Source: Flavobacteriales bacterium UBA1531 (lineage in GTDB: Bacteria; Bacteroidota; Bacteroidia; Flavobacteriales_D; Sanyastnellaceae). From it: a stretch of 14,828 nucleotides of DNA. The stretch is from contig DCPZ01000010.1 in assembly GCA_002323795.1 (NCBI GenBank), forward strand, positions 1-14,828, written 5' to 3'. Below, piece by piece: positions 1 through 7,070 of this stretch (position 1 is the stretch's first letter; the number at the start of each line of letters is the position of its first letter). The position numbers were made by a program, and so were the translations under genes. The notes beneath the pieces were generated by a model that saw only the letters and a program-made list of their open reading frames with translations, did not search any database and was not told the origin of the DNA.

Positions 1-23
1 CTAACCGGCTGAGCTATCCCGCC
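1..23 (-). tRNA. 5' end of a tRNA gene (partial)
   Basis: Read on the minus strand, the first 23 bases form the start of a canonical tRNA. There is a seven-base acceptor strand GGCGGGA (positions 23-17), then T8-A9, a D-stem 5' strand GCTC, and a D loop AGCCGGTTAG with the invariant A14, GG and A. The anticodon, T arm and 3' end lie outside the window, so the amino acid cannot be assigned. A perfect Bacteroidota -7 element sits 9 bases upstream, which supports the predicted 5' end. The risk that this is something else is low because the D-arm pattern is so specific. Confidence 0.85.
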
Positions 24-32
24 AAACGCGCG

Positions 33-40
33 CAAATATA
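33..40 (-). promoter_or_regulatory. Promoter -7 element of the tRNA gene
   Basis: The minus strand reads TATATTTG, a perfect match to the Bacteroidota housekeeping-sigma -7 consensus TAnnTTTG. Its 3' end lies 9 bases before the mature tRNA 5' end, leaving room for a leader of only a few bases. No TTG is present at the usual -33 distance, so the upstream element is weak. The assignment is inferred from consensus and position. Confidence 0.5.
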
Positions 41-62
41 ATGCTCAACGAATGAAAACTCC

Positions 63-80
63 TGAAAAATCAATTTTTCA
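63..80. repeat. 18-bp AT-rich palindrome
   Basis: The sequence TGAAAAAT (63-70) is followed by CA and then ATTTTTCA (73-80). This is a perfect 8-bp inverted repeat around a 2-base centre. It lies between the divergently transcribed tRNA gene and the START-like gene. The tiny centre argues against an RNA hairpin and fits a DNA palindrome better, for example an operator, but AT-rich palindromes of this size also occur by chance. No known binding protein is recognised. Confidence 0.4.
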
Positions 81-140
81 AAAACACCGCGTGCTATGAA
101 AAGATTCGCACTATCTTGCCATTTGACAGACAATTGATTC

Positions 141-527
141 ATGGACAAAGAAAAATTTCAAGTAGAACACCCGATCAATAGTTCCAAAGGAGTGCTTTTC
201 AACATGTTTAGCACGCCTAGTGGTTTAGCAGAATGGTTCTGTGATGATGTTAACATCAAAAAGGATGTCCATATCTTTTTATGGGATGGCAGCGAAGAAA
301 GTGCACGACTCGTCACGAAGAAGCGCGATGAATATGTCAAATTTCGTTGGCTTGAAGACGAAGAAGAAGGACTTTCCACTTTTTTCGAATTCAGAATCAA
401 AATTGATGACCTCACAGGAGATACTGCCATTGTCATCACCGATTATGCTGAGGAGGATGAAATTGATGATGCAAAAGAGCTTTGGTCCGCACAAATTGAC
501 CGCCTGAAGCAGGTGTTAGGAGCTTAA
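141..527 (+). CDS. START-like domain protein (AHSA1/SRPBCC superfamily)
   Basis: This 128-residue cytosolic protein resembles the small START-like proteins common in Bacteroidota, members of the helix-grip (SRPBCC/Bet v1) superfamily that bind hydrophobic ligands. It begins with a short beta strand and a helix (residues about 15-33, with the family-typical 'SGLAEWFCDDV' stretch at about 27-37). It continues with strands including VKFRW (66-70) and FFEFRI (81-86), and ends in a long helix (about 109-127). The protein is strongly acidic (DEEEG near 72, EEDEIDD near 104). It has no signal peptide or membrane segment. The ATG at 141 is the natural start, with no clear Shine-Dalgarno sequence, as is usual in this phylum. 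The gene converges on the trmN6-like gene, with 25 bases between stop codons and no visible hairpin terminator. The ligand and cellular role are unknown. Confidence 0.8.
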   Translation: MDKEKFQVEHPINSSKGVLFNMFSTPSGLAEWFCDDVNIKKDVHIFLWDGSEESARLVTKKRDEYVKFRWLEDEEEGLSTFFEFRIKIDDLTGDTAIVITDYAEEDEIDDAKELWSAQIDRLKQVLGA

Positions 528-552
528 TTCCTGCCGAAAGTTTCTCTTGACC

Positions 553-1317
553 TTAGTGCCACTCAATAACGAAATCGTTGAGGAGTTCCTTGTAGCGGTC
601 CGTATGCTTTGGCCTTCCCTGCTGCCGTAACCCCAACTCAATATTCAGTCGCTCTATTTTAAGAGAAGGCTGATTTGAGCTAAGACGTGATGCAAGCACC
701 CATTCAGATAAAAACCGTTTTGGATCATGATTTTTCGTGCCTGCGATTTCGCAGCATCGTGTCATTGCGAATCCTGCATCTTTTGCTACCTTATGCAGTG
801 CGCCTTTCCGATCCATGGGCCATACCAGGGCCAATCTCCCCTCCTCCTTCATGACCTTTTTTGCCGCTGACCACAATTCTTTTAAAGGTAAGAACTCGTC
901 GTGTCGTGCCAAATTTCGAGCATGATCTGGTGATTTGGGTTTTTCATTGAAATAAGGTGGGTTGCTGACGACCAGGTCGTATGCATCACAAGTTTTGAAT
1001 TGACGTGCGTGTTCTTGAGCACTTTGCTGCGCGGCACGCAGTCTGCTTTGAAACGGTGACAAACGAAAATTCTCTTCTGCCTGAAGCGCAGCGGCCTCCT
1101 CAAGCTCAACTCCGACAACAATGGATTCCGGAGCTCTCTGTGCTAGCATGAGTGCAATGATGCCGGACCCGGTTCCCAGGTCAACAATGCGTGAAACATT
1201 TTCGACGCTACACCACGATGCCAACAACAAGGCATCCGTGCCAATTTTCATCGCGCATTTGTCGTCTTTGATGGAAAACTGCTTGAAATCAAAGCAGCGG
1301 TTTTCAGATTTTCCCAC
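553..1317 (-). CDS. trmN: tRNA1(Val) (adenine(37)-N6)-methyltransferase, TrmN6-like
   Basis: This is a class I SAM-dependent methyltransferase, predicted to N6-methylate A37 of tRNA-Val as E. coli YfiC/TrmN6 does. Visible features (254-residue numbering) are the family N-terminal signature with FDFKQFSI near 9-16 and KIGTDALLL near 24-32, the SAM-binding motif I VDLGTGSGIIALM (45-57), and the adenine-N6 catalytic motif NPPYF (119-123). The length fits the family. The start is uncertain. I chose GTG at 1317, three bases past the TAG stop of the upstream gene. Another in-frame GTG at 1347 would add ten residues and overlap that gene by 28 bases; neither has a clear Shine-Dalgarno sequence. The gene is the last of the paaJ-paaY-trmN set, so it is probably cotranscribed with functionally unrelated genes. 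Exact substrate specificity (tRNA-Val) is inferred from the family. Confidence 0.85.
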   Translation of the reverse strand: MGKSENRCFDFKQFSIKDDKCAMKIGTDALLLASWCSVENVSRIVDLGTGSGIIALMLAQRAPESIVVGVELEEAAALQAEENFRLSPFQSRLRAAQQSAQEHARQFKTCDAYDLVVSNPPYFNEKPKSPDHARNLARHDEFLPLKELWSAAKKVMKEEGRLALVWPMDRKGALHKVAKDAGFAMTRCCEIAGTKNHDPKRFLSEWVLASRLSSNQPSLKIERLNIELGLRQQGRPKHTDRYKELLNDFVIEWH

Positions 1318-1319
1318 GG

Positions 1320-1919
1320 CTAAGCTTTTGATCTGCGCGATTGCCACGTTTCAAATTCTGGAAAATCAGCAATACGATTCTCCGGCTCTTGGTCGAATGG
1401 CTTTACCTCTTGTGACATCGTGTGCATCTCCTTTGGTAAATTTTGATACAGCGATGTTCCTTCAATTTTATGGGCAATCATTTCATCAGAAACGTCGCCT
1501 ATTCGCTTACCAGGATTGCCCACGATTAAACTTCGCTCTGGCCAATGCGACTGAGCCTTCACCAAACTTAATGCACCAACAATGGATTCTTTTCCAATTT
1601 GCACATCGTCAAGAACCACTGCGTTCATTCCCACCATGCACTGCTCTCCAATGGAAGCACCATGAATCATAGCACCGTGGCCGATGTGAGCTCCTGTCTC
1701 TAACTTGATGGTAGTTCCCGGAAACATATGAAGGACAGCATTTTCCTGAACATTGCATCCTTCCTCGAGGATGATTCGCCCCCAATCCCCGCGCAAGACT
1801 GCTCCGGCACCTATGAAACAACGGGCTCCAATGGTGACATGGCCAATTACCGTCGCCATCGGATGCACATAGCTCGTCGAATCCACAACGGGTACCATCC
1901 CTTTGAACGATTGTATCAC
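1320..1919 (-). CDS. paaY: PaaY-type hexapeptide-repeat protein (gamma-carbonic anhydrase fold)
   Basis: The 199-residue protein is a left-handed beta-helix of hexapeptide repeats, with typical turns such as IGHVTIG and IGAGAVL. H64, H81 and H86 match the spacing of the three metal ligands of gamma-class carbonic anhydrases. The blocks RGDWGRIILEEG (43-54), NVQENAVLH (56-64), HIGHGAMIHG (78-87) and VGMNAVV resemble E. coli PaaY closely and more than they resemble YrdA-type proteins. PaaY is a thioesterase that hydrolyses dead-end ring-CoA thioesters during phenylacetate breakdown. The tail beyond about residue 155 is mostly helical and charged. The start is GTG at 1919, which gives the N-terminus expected from homologues. 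The stop of the thiolase gene lies 21 bases upstream, and that thiolase is itself PaaJ-like, which strengthens the assignment. A generic carbonic anhydrase-like role remains possible. Confidence 0.75.
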   Translation of the reverse strand: MIQSFKGMVPVVDSTSYVHPMATVIGHVTIGARCFIGAGAVLRGDWGRIILEEGCNVQENAVLHMFPGTTIKLETGAHIGHGAMIHGASIGEQCMVGMNAVVLDDVQIGKESIVGALSLVKAQSHWPERSLIVGNPGKRIGDVSDEMIAHKIEGTSLYQNLPKEMHTMSQEVKPFDQEPENRIADFPEFETWQSRRSKA

Positions 1920-1940
1920 TGTTTAGCGTTTTTTGAATAT

Positions 1941-3149
1941 TCAGTTTGCTTGCGCATTTTTTAGAATGGTCGCGTAGCCTTGTCCGACACCAATGCACAA
2001 AGTCACCAGCGCATACTTCTTACGGATTCGAACAAGTTGCTTCGAAGCGGTCAACAAAAGCCTCGCGCCGGTCATCCCGAGCGGATGTCCCAATGCAATC
2101 GCACCTCCTTGTGGATTGATGCGAGAATCATTGTCGGATAAGCCCCAACTCCGGGTGCACGAGAGGGCTTGCGCCGCAAACGCTTCATTCAATTCGATCA
2201 AATCCATGTCTTCCATAGTCAGGCCCGCTCGCTTTAAAGCCAGTTCTGAGGCTTTGACCGGACCAATGCCCATGATGCTCGGTTCAACACCAACAACCGC
2301 GGTTGATAAGACTTCTGTCAGGGGTTCTAAATTGTGATGACTCAAACCTTTTTCAGAAGCATAAAGAAGTGCGCAAGCACCGTCATTCAATCCACTCGAA
2401 TTCCCCGCAGTTACACTTCCTCCTTCTTGTTTAAAAGCTGGTCGTAATTTGGATAATGCTTCTAGGGTCGTAGTGGGACGAATGAACTCGTCTTCTCCAA
2501 AAATCAAGTCTTCTTGCTTTCTGCTATTTATGACAACATCCATGATCTCTTCCCGACGAAGAGGCTTTGATGCCGCAGCTTTTTGATGCGACCAAAGTGC
2601 AAAGGCATCCTGGTCCTCTCTCGATATGCCATGGATAGCGACCAAGTTCTCTGCCGTCTGCCCCATGCCTTCTGTTCCATAAGCTGCATCAAGTTTGGGG
2701 TTGATAAATCGCCAGCCAAAACTCGAATCAAACATCTGGCTATCGCGACCAAAAGGCTTCGAAGCCTTGGACATCACCCAAGGACCACGCGTCATATGTT
2801 CGACTCCACCGACAATTGCAAGTTCACCATCGCCCGCATGAAGCATTCGCGCCGCGTGCGCCCCAGCAGCCATTCCAGAAGCACAAAGACGGTTGATGGT
2901 TTCACCGGGGACAGATGCAGGCAATCCGGATAGCAACGCGGCCATGCGGGCGACATTGCGATTGTCCTCGCCAGCTTGATTCGCACAACCGATTAAAACA
3001 TCTGCAATTGCAGATTTATCGAGATGAGGATATCGATTCAGCAGGTTTTGAATTGGCATCGCCGCCAAATCATCGGTGCGAATTGGAGCCAAGGTTCCAC
3101 CAAAATTTCCAATAGGAGTGCGCACTCCGTTTACGATATATGCATTCAT
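1941..3149 (-). CDS. paaJ: Acetyl-CoA acyltransferase of the 3-oxoadipyl-CoA thiolase type (PaaJ/PcaF)
   Basis: This 402-residue thiolase II enzyme is predicted to cleave 3-oxoacyl-CoA with CoA to release acetyl-CoA. The catalytic residues are all visible: nucleophile C89 in NRLCASG, H355 in GGAIALGHPLG, and C385 in CIGVGQG. The NEAFAAQ motif is at 321-327. Blocks such as GCANQAGEDNRNVARMA (54-70) and FGWRFINP (144-151), together with the length, match the 3-oxoadipyl-CoA/3-oxo-5,6-dehydrosuberyl-CoA thiolases rather than the FadA type. One departure is NRLCASG where most relatives have NRLCGSG. I chose the ATG at 3149; the frame is open up to 3206, but residues before this point do not fit the family. 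A perfect promoter -7 element lies 22 bases upstream, so the gene appears to begin an operon with paaY and trmN. A generic beta-oxidation role is the main alternative. Confidence 0.85.
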   Translation of the reverse strand: MNAYIVNGVRTPIGNFGGTLAPIRTDDLAAMPIQNLLNRYPHLDKSAIADVLIGCANQAGEDNRNVARMAALLSGLPASVPGETINRLCASGMAAGAHAARMLHAGDGELAIVGGVEHMTRGPWVMSKASKPFGRDSQMFDSSFGWRFINPKLDAAYGTEGMGQTAENLVAIHGISREDQDAFALWSHQKAAASKPLRREEIMDVVINSRKQEDLIFGEDEFIRPTTTLEALSKLRPAFKQEGGSVTAGNSSGLNDGACALLYASEKGLSHHNLEPLTEVLSTAVVGVEPSIMGIGPVKASELALKRAGLTMEDMDLIELNEAFAAQALSCTRSWGLSDNDSRINPQGGAIALGHPLGMTGARLLLTASKQLVRIRKKYALVTLCIGVGQGYATILKNAQAN

Positions 3150-3171
3150 AAGATTACCACAATGTGTTGGC

Positions 3172-3179
3172 CAAAGATA
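3172..3179 (-). promoter_or_regulatory. Promoter -7 element for paaJ-paaY-trmN
   Basis: The minus strand reads TATCTTTG, a perfect match to TAnnTTTG, with its 3' end 22 bases before the paaJ ATG. The expected transcript would have a leader of roughly 15-20 bases. A clear TTG at the -33 distance is missing (only TGTG about 22 bases upstream). The element lies in the 99-base gap after the DUF4340 gene, separating the two minus-strand operons. That gap shows no convincing terminator: only a 5-bp AATTC/GAATT inverted repeat without a T-run. Confidence 0.5.
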
Positions 3180-3248
3180 GAAGGAAGAGCCTCGGTGCTC
3201 ACACATTGAAGGCTAGTAATGAATTCCTTGCGAATTGCCATTGGACTT

Positions 3249-4262
3249 TTAAAATGAATCTCTTAACAGCGGATCGAACACAAACGTTTGTACAAGCACA
3301 ATTTCGCCCTTGAACCGCGCATACATGCGCGCACCGTCCCAAGGATTGAGGTTTCCATCATTGTCATAAGTGTCCATTGTTGGCTGTTTCCAGAGCAATT
3401 CTATGTTGGATGTTATCGTGGAATCTGCATTCCATGTGGACAATGTGAAAGCGGCCGGCACCTGCATAATGCTATCCAAAGCAAGATCACTTAGGTGATT
3501 GTTGTAGGTTTCGAGGTGAACCTTTCGAAATCGATTGAAGTGATCCTGCATTTGCACGGTGTCAATTGAAGCATTCGTTCGTGGCTTTAAGCCCGTGAAC
3601 GTGAGGTTTCCAATAGAATCGACGCGCATGGTATAGTCCAGTCCACTTTCATGATGCTGCACATGGATTCCACCAAGCGACCTGCCAGGATAATCAAAAA
3701 CTCCTGTATACCGCCATTCGCGTTCATCTGTAAAGAAACGTGTTGATAAAAAGCCCGTAAAGCCTTCCATATGAGTTACAAAGGGTTCTTCCGCAACATT
3801 TCCAATCGCATCGCCAAGCAGCATGTATGTACCGGTATGGCTCTGATCTGACGTTCCTATGTACCAGACTTTCTCAGGGGATTCTTTTCCTTGATAAATC
3901 TCGACCTTCTTTGCTCTACCAGCGAGCATCCGGTTCACCGTTTCTAATTTTGCATGCGCAACGGGACTCTGCACTTTCACACGCTTGAATGTCTTCAGCA
4001 GAAGGTCAACAGCGTCCTTTCGCGCAAAATATTTGCCATTTAAAGACCAATATCGCTGGCCCGAAACACGTTCGAGTAGAGCTTGTTTGCCATCCTTATC
4101 AGCAATGAAAATCTTATTGACCGCCGAAGTATCGGCGATAGCAAACGCTGATGCCTCGACATTGTCCATTTCGGATTTTGCATTGTTGCCATATTCACGA
4201 ACAAGGATTGCCACAGCCGTCACAAACAACAGGATGTAAAAGAGGCGTAAATTTCTATGCAT
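3249..4262 (-). CDS. DUF4340 membrane-anchored protein
   Basis: The 337-residue product has a single N-terminal hydrophobic segment (about residues 8-22, LFYILLFVTAVAILV), followed by a polar domain predicted to lie outside the cytoplasmic membrane. Its pattern (INKIFIADKDGKQALLER-like strand, WSLNGKYFARKDAVDLLLKTFKRVKVQSPVA) is that of the DUF4340 family. These proteins often sit next to GldG/ABC-auxiliary transporter genes and have no established biochemical activity. The ATG at 4262 follows the gldFG stop by only 4 bases, so the two are almost certainly translationally coupled and functionally linked. The gene is the last of its operon. A role as a periplasmic partner of the GldFG transporter is inferred from this linkage alone. 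Confidence 0.75.
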   Translation of the reverse strand: MHRNLRLFYILLFVTAVAILVREYGNNAKSEMDNVEASAFAIADTSAVNKIFIADKDGKQALLERVSGQRYWSLNGKYFARKDAVDLLLKTFKRVKVQSPVAHAKLETVNRMLAGRAKKVEIYQGKESPEKVWYIGTSDQSHTGTYMLLGDAIGNVAEEPFVTHMEGFTGFLSTRFFTDEREWRYTGVFDYPGRSLGGIHVQHHESGLDYTMRVDSIGNLTFTGLKPRTNASIDTVQMQDHFNRFRKVHLETYNNHLSDLALDSIMQVPAAFTLSTWNADSTITSNIELLWKQPTMDTYDNDGNLNPWDGARMYARFKGEIVLVQTFVFDPLLRDSF

Positions 4263-4266
4263 TTTG

Positions 4267-6741
4267 TCAAATATTGTTCTGAGGGTTTTTCGCGAATCTT
4301 CGACGTCTTAAGGTGATAAAAAGCAAACCAAAAAGCAAAGTAATTCCGATGGGTAGACCTAAAGCGAATGATTGCCACCCCAGACGCTCCTTGCGAATGC
4401 GCTCCCGATTCATTGGGCGAAGTGCAATTGTTCGAGACCTGACGGATATCGCCGAAGATTCATTCAACAAATAACTGATGGCATTTCGCAAAAACTCTTT
4501 GTTGTCGTAGACCACTCTACCCGCATAGCGGTCATAGCCCAGCGGCAATATCATGGGACCATTCGGACCATTCTTTACCTTATTTCTCGCAATGTCTCCA
4601 TCTGCAACGAAAATCTGAGCAGTCGGCAAACTTTGAGAAACAAAGGCAAACTCAGGATCGCTGACTAGAGTCGATGGTAGCCGATTTGTGAAAGCAGATT
4701 GAAAAGTTCCTTCAACGAGCACGGCAAACGCCTGGTTTGGTTCATTGTTCTGTGTAAAATAATCAGGTGTTAATTCAACTATACTGCTAGAAACACGGAC
4801 CGGTGATTTGTATTCACGGGACCTCTCAGAACTTGTAAGCAATACTGTTTTTTTGAGCAGCCCCCCGGAATCAACTGTATCAATGCTCGAGACAAAATCG
4901 AAGTGAATGGGATCAAGGTTGGTCGTGATTGGATGGTTGATACCCTGAGGAATTGCAATGGGTGCAAAGTACCAATTGAACACTTGCATGTTTCGCTGAT
5001 CACCATTTGGACCCGCATCCATGACGACCGGAGCACACTGGGCATCGACAATTAAATTTCGGTTCAATCGGACACCATACTGATACAGCTGATCCGAAAC
5101 ATTCAGTTCGTTGGAAACAGCCATGGTCATTTGATTCAAAGTCAGGCTGTCTCGGTTCACCAGCATTGGATCAACAAGCCATAGCACACGGCCTCCATTC
5201 ATAATAAATTGGTCCAATATCACCTGATCCTTGGGGTCGAAAGCAGAGTTTGGCTTCGCAATTATCGCCAAATCAAATCGATTCGTTCTGCGTTTCGAGC
5301 CTTCAAGCAACTCCGACAGGATGTTCAACTGACCATCAATTTCGACGCGCAGCACGCTGTAATCAAAGTCAAGGCCCATCGTCAAATCAGCCATATCAGC
5401 TTCGCTCAACTCACCGTGCCCTTCAATGATTGCAATGCGAGGAGGCTCCGAACGGATAAGCTTTCTGATTCCACTAGTCAATTCATATTCAATGGCATTG
5501 ATTGAACCTTGAATCATTGCATCCGTAGGCTCAGGAACTGCAGATTTGAAAAATTGGATAATCTCTTTTTTTCCTCGGTAATTCAAAATGGCTGCTGGCC
5601 AGACCGTTTTGAATGCTTGCAATCCGTTTTCCTGAAATGCAATTCGAGTGAACTGCAAGCCCTGCTCCACAAGCTTCTCTTCATTTTGGCCAATGGTTTG
5701 GCGGTCGTCAATTTCGTAGATATCAACAAACTGAAACCTCACGTTTCCATTGGATGCGTTTGCAAAGTCTTGCAATTGATGACGCACTGCACGTTCCAAC
5801 CTCTTCCAATTCGCCGGGTAATCTCCGGACAAATAACAGGTGATGAAAATCTCGTCATCTAGATTTTCAAGCAGATCTACCGAGGCCGAGGTCATGGTAA
5901 AACGTTTATCACTCGTGAAATCGAGTTGCACAGGTAAGGTCAGTGCGATGAAATATACCATGGAGGCTATCGCAGTTCCCAAAGCCCATTTGACCACCTC
6001 TGTCCTGCGAACACTTCGCTTCCAGACAATCGCCAAGCGTGCCAGCCACAAGAACAGAAAATCAATGAATAAAAAATAGGCCACATCCCTTCCATCGATC
6101 AGACCTCGGCTAACGGATTGATAATGTGACTGCATCCCCAACTGTATAAACGACAGTTCCCAGTCGCCAAGCCAATCAAAACTCGCTAAAGCACTGAATC
6201 CAATGAAGCCCAAAACCAGCGCAACCACTGTCAGAAGAAATGACACGAGGGCGTTGGTGGCCAAAGCCGAAGCCAATACTCCCAAAGCGGTGAACGCAGA
6301 TCCAAGCAGCACCAGTCCAAGATAACTCCCAGCAATCGCACCACTGTCAAAATTCCATTGCGGTTGCCCTAGCCATCCAATGACAGGCAAGAACAGCAAT
6401 GTGGGAACCAAGGCGAGAATGAATACAAGCAGTGCGCCCAAGTATTTAGCAAAAACAATTTGTATCTCTGAGATTGGCTTTGTCAAGAGCAATTCCATGG
6501 TGCCACTTGCCTTCTCTTCAGAAAAACTGCGCATGGTAATTGCCGGTATCAAGAAAAGGAAAACCCAAGGAGTCCAAATAAACAATGCATCTAAGTTGGC
6601 TTGTCCTTGATCCAACACGTTCCATTCTCCAGGGAATACCCACAAAAAAACACCTGTAAGCAACAAAAAAGCGCAAACAACCACGTATCCCATGAGGGTG
6701 CTGAAAAAAATCTGGAGTTCCTTTCGGATGAGTGCCTTCAT
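4267..6741 (-). CDS. gldFG: GldF-GldG fusion: gliding-type ABC transporter permease joined to auxiliary subunit
   Basis: The 824-residue protein joins two components that are separate in Flavobacterium johnsoniae. Residues about 1-243 are a GldF-like ABC-2 permease with six hydrophobic segments (near 17-36, 56-70, 98-120, 137-158, 163-184 and 219-240) and the signature RSFSEEKASGTMELLLTKPI (71-90). Residues about 250-824 match GldG: a membrane segment (253-270), SDKRFTMTSAS, an ABC-auxiliary periplasmic region, the late FVADGDIARNKV and YDNKEFLRNAISYLLNE blocks, and a final membrane segment near 785-807 with a basic RRRRF tail. In gliding Bacteroidota, GldA (ATPase), GldF and GldG form an ABC transporter linked to motility, with an unknown substrate. 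No gldA is in the window. I chose ATG at 6741; an upstream in-frame TTG at 6753 is less likely. The frame is uninterrupted. Confidence 0.9.
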   Translation of the reverse strand: MKALIRKELQIFFSTLMGYVVVCAFLLLTGVFLWVFPGEWNVLDQGQANLDALFIWTPWVFLFLIPAITMRSFSEEKASGTMELLLTKPISEIQIVFAKYLGALLVFILALVPTLLFLPVIGWLGQPQWNFDSGAIAGSYLGLVLLGSAFTALGVLASALATNALVSFLLTVVALVLGFIGFSALASFDWLGDWELSFIQLGMQSHYQSVSRGLIDGRDVAYFLFIDFLFLWLARLAIVWKRSVRRTEVVKWALGTAIASMVYFIALTLPVQLDFTSDKRFTMTSASVDLLENLDDEIFITCYLSGDYPANWKRLERAVRHQLQDFANASNGNVRFQFVDIYEIDDRQTIGQNEEKLVEQGLQFTRIAFQENGLQAFKTVWPAAILNYRGKKEIIQFFKSAVPEPTDAMIQGSINAIEYELTSGIRKLIRSEPPRIAIIEGHGELSEADMADLTMGLDFDYSVLRVEIDGQLNILSELLEGSKRRTNRFDLAIIAKPNSAFDPKDQVILDQFIMNGGRVLWLVDPMLVNRDSLTLNQMTMAVSNELNVSDQLYQYGVRLNRNLIVDAQCAPVVMDAGPNGDQRNMQVFNWYFAPIAIPQGINHPITTNLDPIHFDFVSSIDTVDSGGLLKKTVLLTSSERSREYKSPVRVSSSIVELTPDYFTQNNEPNQAFAVLVEGTFQSAFTNRLPSTLVSDPEFAFVSQSLPTAQIFVADGDIARNKVKNGPNGPMILPLGYDRYAGRVVYDNKEFLRNAISYLLNESSAISVRSRTIALRPMNRERIRKERLGWQSFALGLPIGITLLFGLLFITLRRRRFAKNPQNNI

Positions 6742-6750
6742 TGTGAATTG

Positions 6751-6784
6751 CAAATTTACATGCCTAAGCTCATTCCGTCAGCAA
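6751..6784 (-). promoter_or_regulatory. Possible internal promoter for gldFG-DUF4340
   Basis: The minus strand carries TAAATTTG (6758-6751), a perfect TAnnTTTG match, and TTG at 6784-6782 with 23 bases between them. The -7 element contains the TAA stop codon of the ABM gene, and its 3' end lies 9 bases before the gldFG ATG. It could drive gldFG separately from the upstream genes, with a very short leader. The match could be partly fortuitous because a stop codon and AT-rich spacer raise the odds. Confidence 0.4.
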
Positions 6785-7070
6785 GATTCCAATCAACCGA
6801 CCACGCAATAGGTTGTCCTGAGAATTTTGCTTTGGTCTTCGGCCAAATGCGTCCAAATAAATCTGATTTTCGATAGGTATTGAGGTCATTTTCGCTGGCC
6901 CACCAACTGAACGTTGTCCTGATTTGAGGATGACCAGGGGTCTTGAGTAATTCAACCTTTTGACATCCCGACATGGCTTCAATAAGTGGTTTGACGTCAG
7001 TAAACATTTCGTCAAACACTTCGACTGAAGCTAGAGTAAATTCCATTCTTACAATCCTTAGAATCCCCAT
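6756..7070 (-). CDS. Small ABM-like (antibiotic biosynthesis monooxygenase fold) protein
   Basis: This 104-residue protein looks like a dimeric alpha-beta barrel of the ABM type: strand ILRIVRMEFT, helix VEVFDEMFTDVKPLIEAM, strand QKVELLKTP, then the family-typical TTFSWWASENDLNTYRKSDLF and the WPKTKAKFSGQPIAWSVDW tail. Members include heme-degrading and quinone-forming oxygenases, but most small bacterial members have no known activity, so no substrate is claimed. The ATG at 7070 shares its A with the TAA stop of the upstream DUF62 gene (TAATG), implying translational coupling. An internal ATG at residue 9 is an alternative start. The gldFG ATG follows 14 bases after the stop. Confidence 0.7.
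   Translation of the reverse strand: MGILRIVRMEFTLASVEVFDEMFTDVKPLIEAMSGCQKVELLKTPGHPQIRTTFSWWASENDLNTYRKSDLFGRIWPKTKAKFSGQPIAWSVDWNLADGMSLGM

Noticed and set aside
112..119. TATCTTGC as promoter of the START-like gene
   Set aside because: It matches only four of six fixed bases of TAnnTTTG and has no TTG at the -33 distance.
1121..1672. 183-codon open frame on the plus strand across trmN and paaY
   Set aside because: It spans two well-supported minus-strand genes and their junction, and its translation resembles no known protein.
3187..3239. Inverted repeats (AATTC/GAATT and GAGC/GCTC) as terminator or operator
   Set aside because: The stems are only 4-5 bp and lack a following T-run; such repeats are expected by chance.
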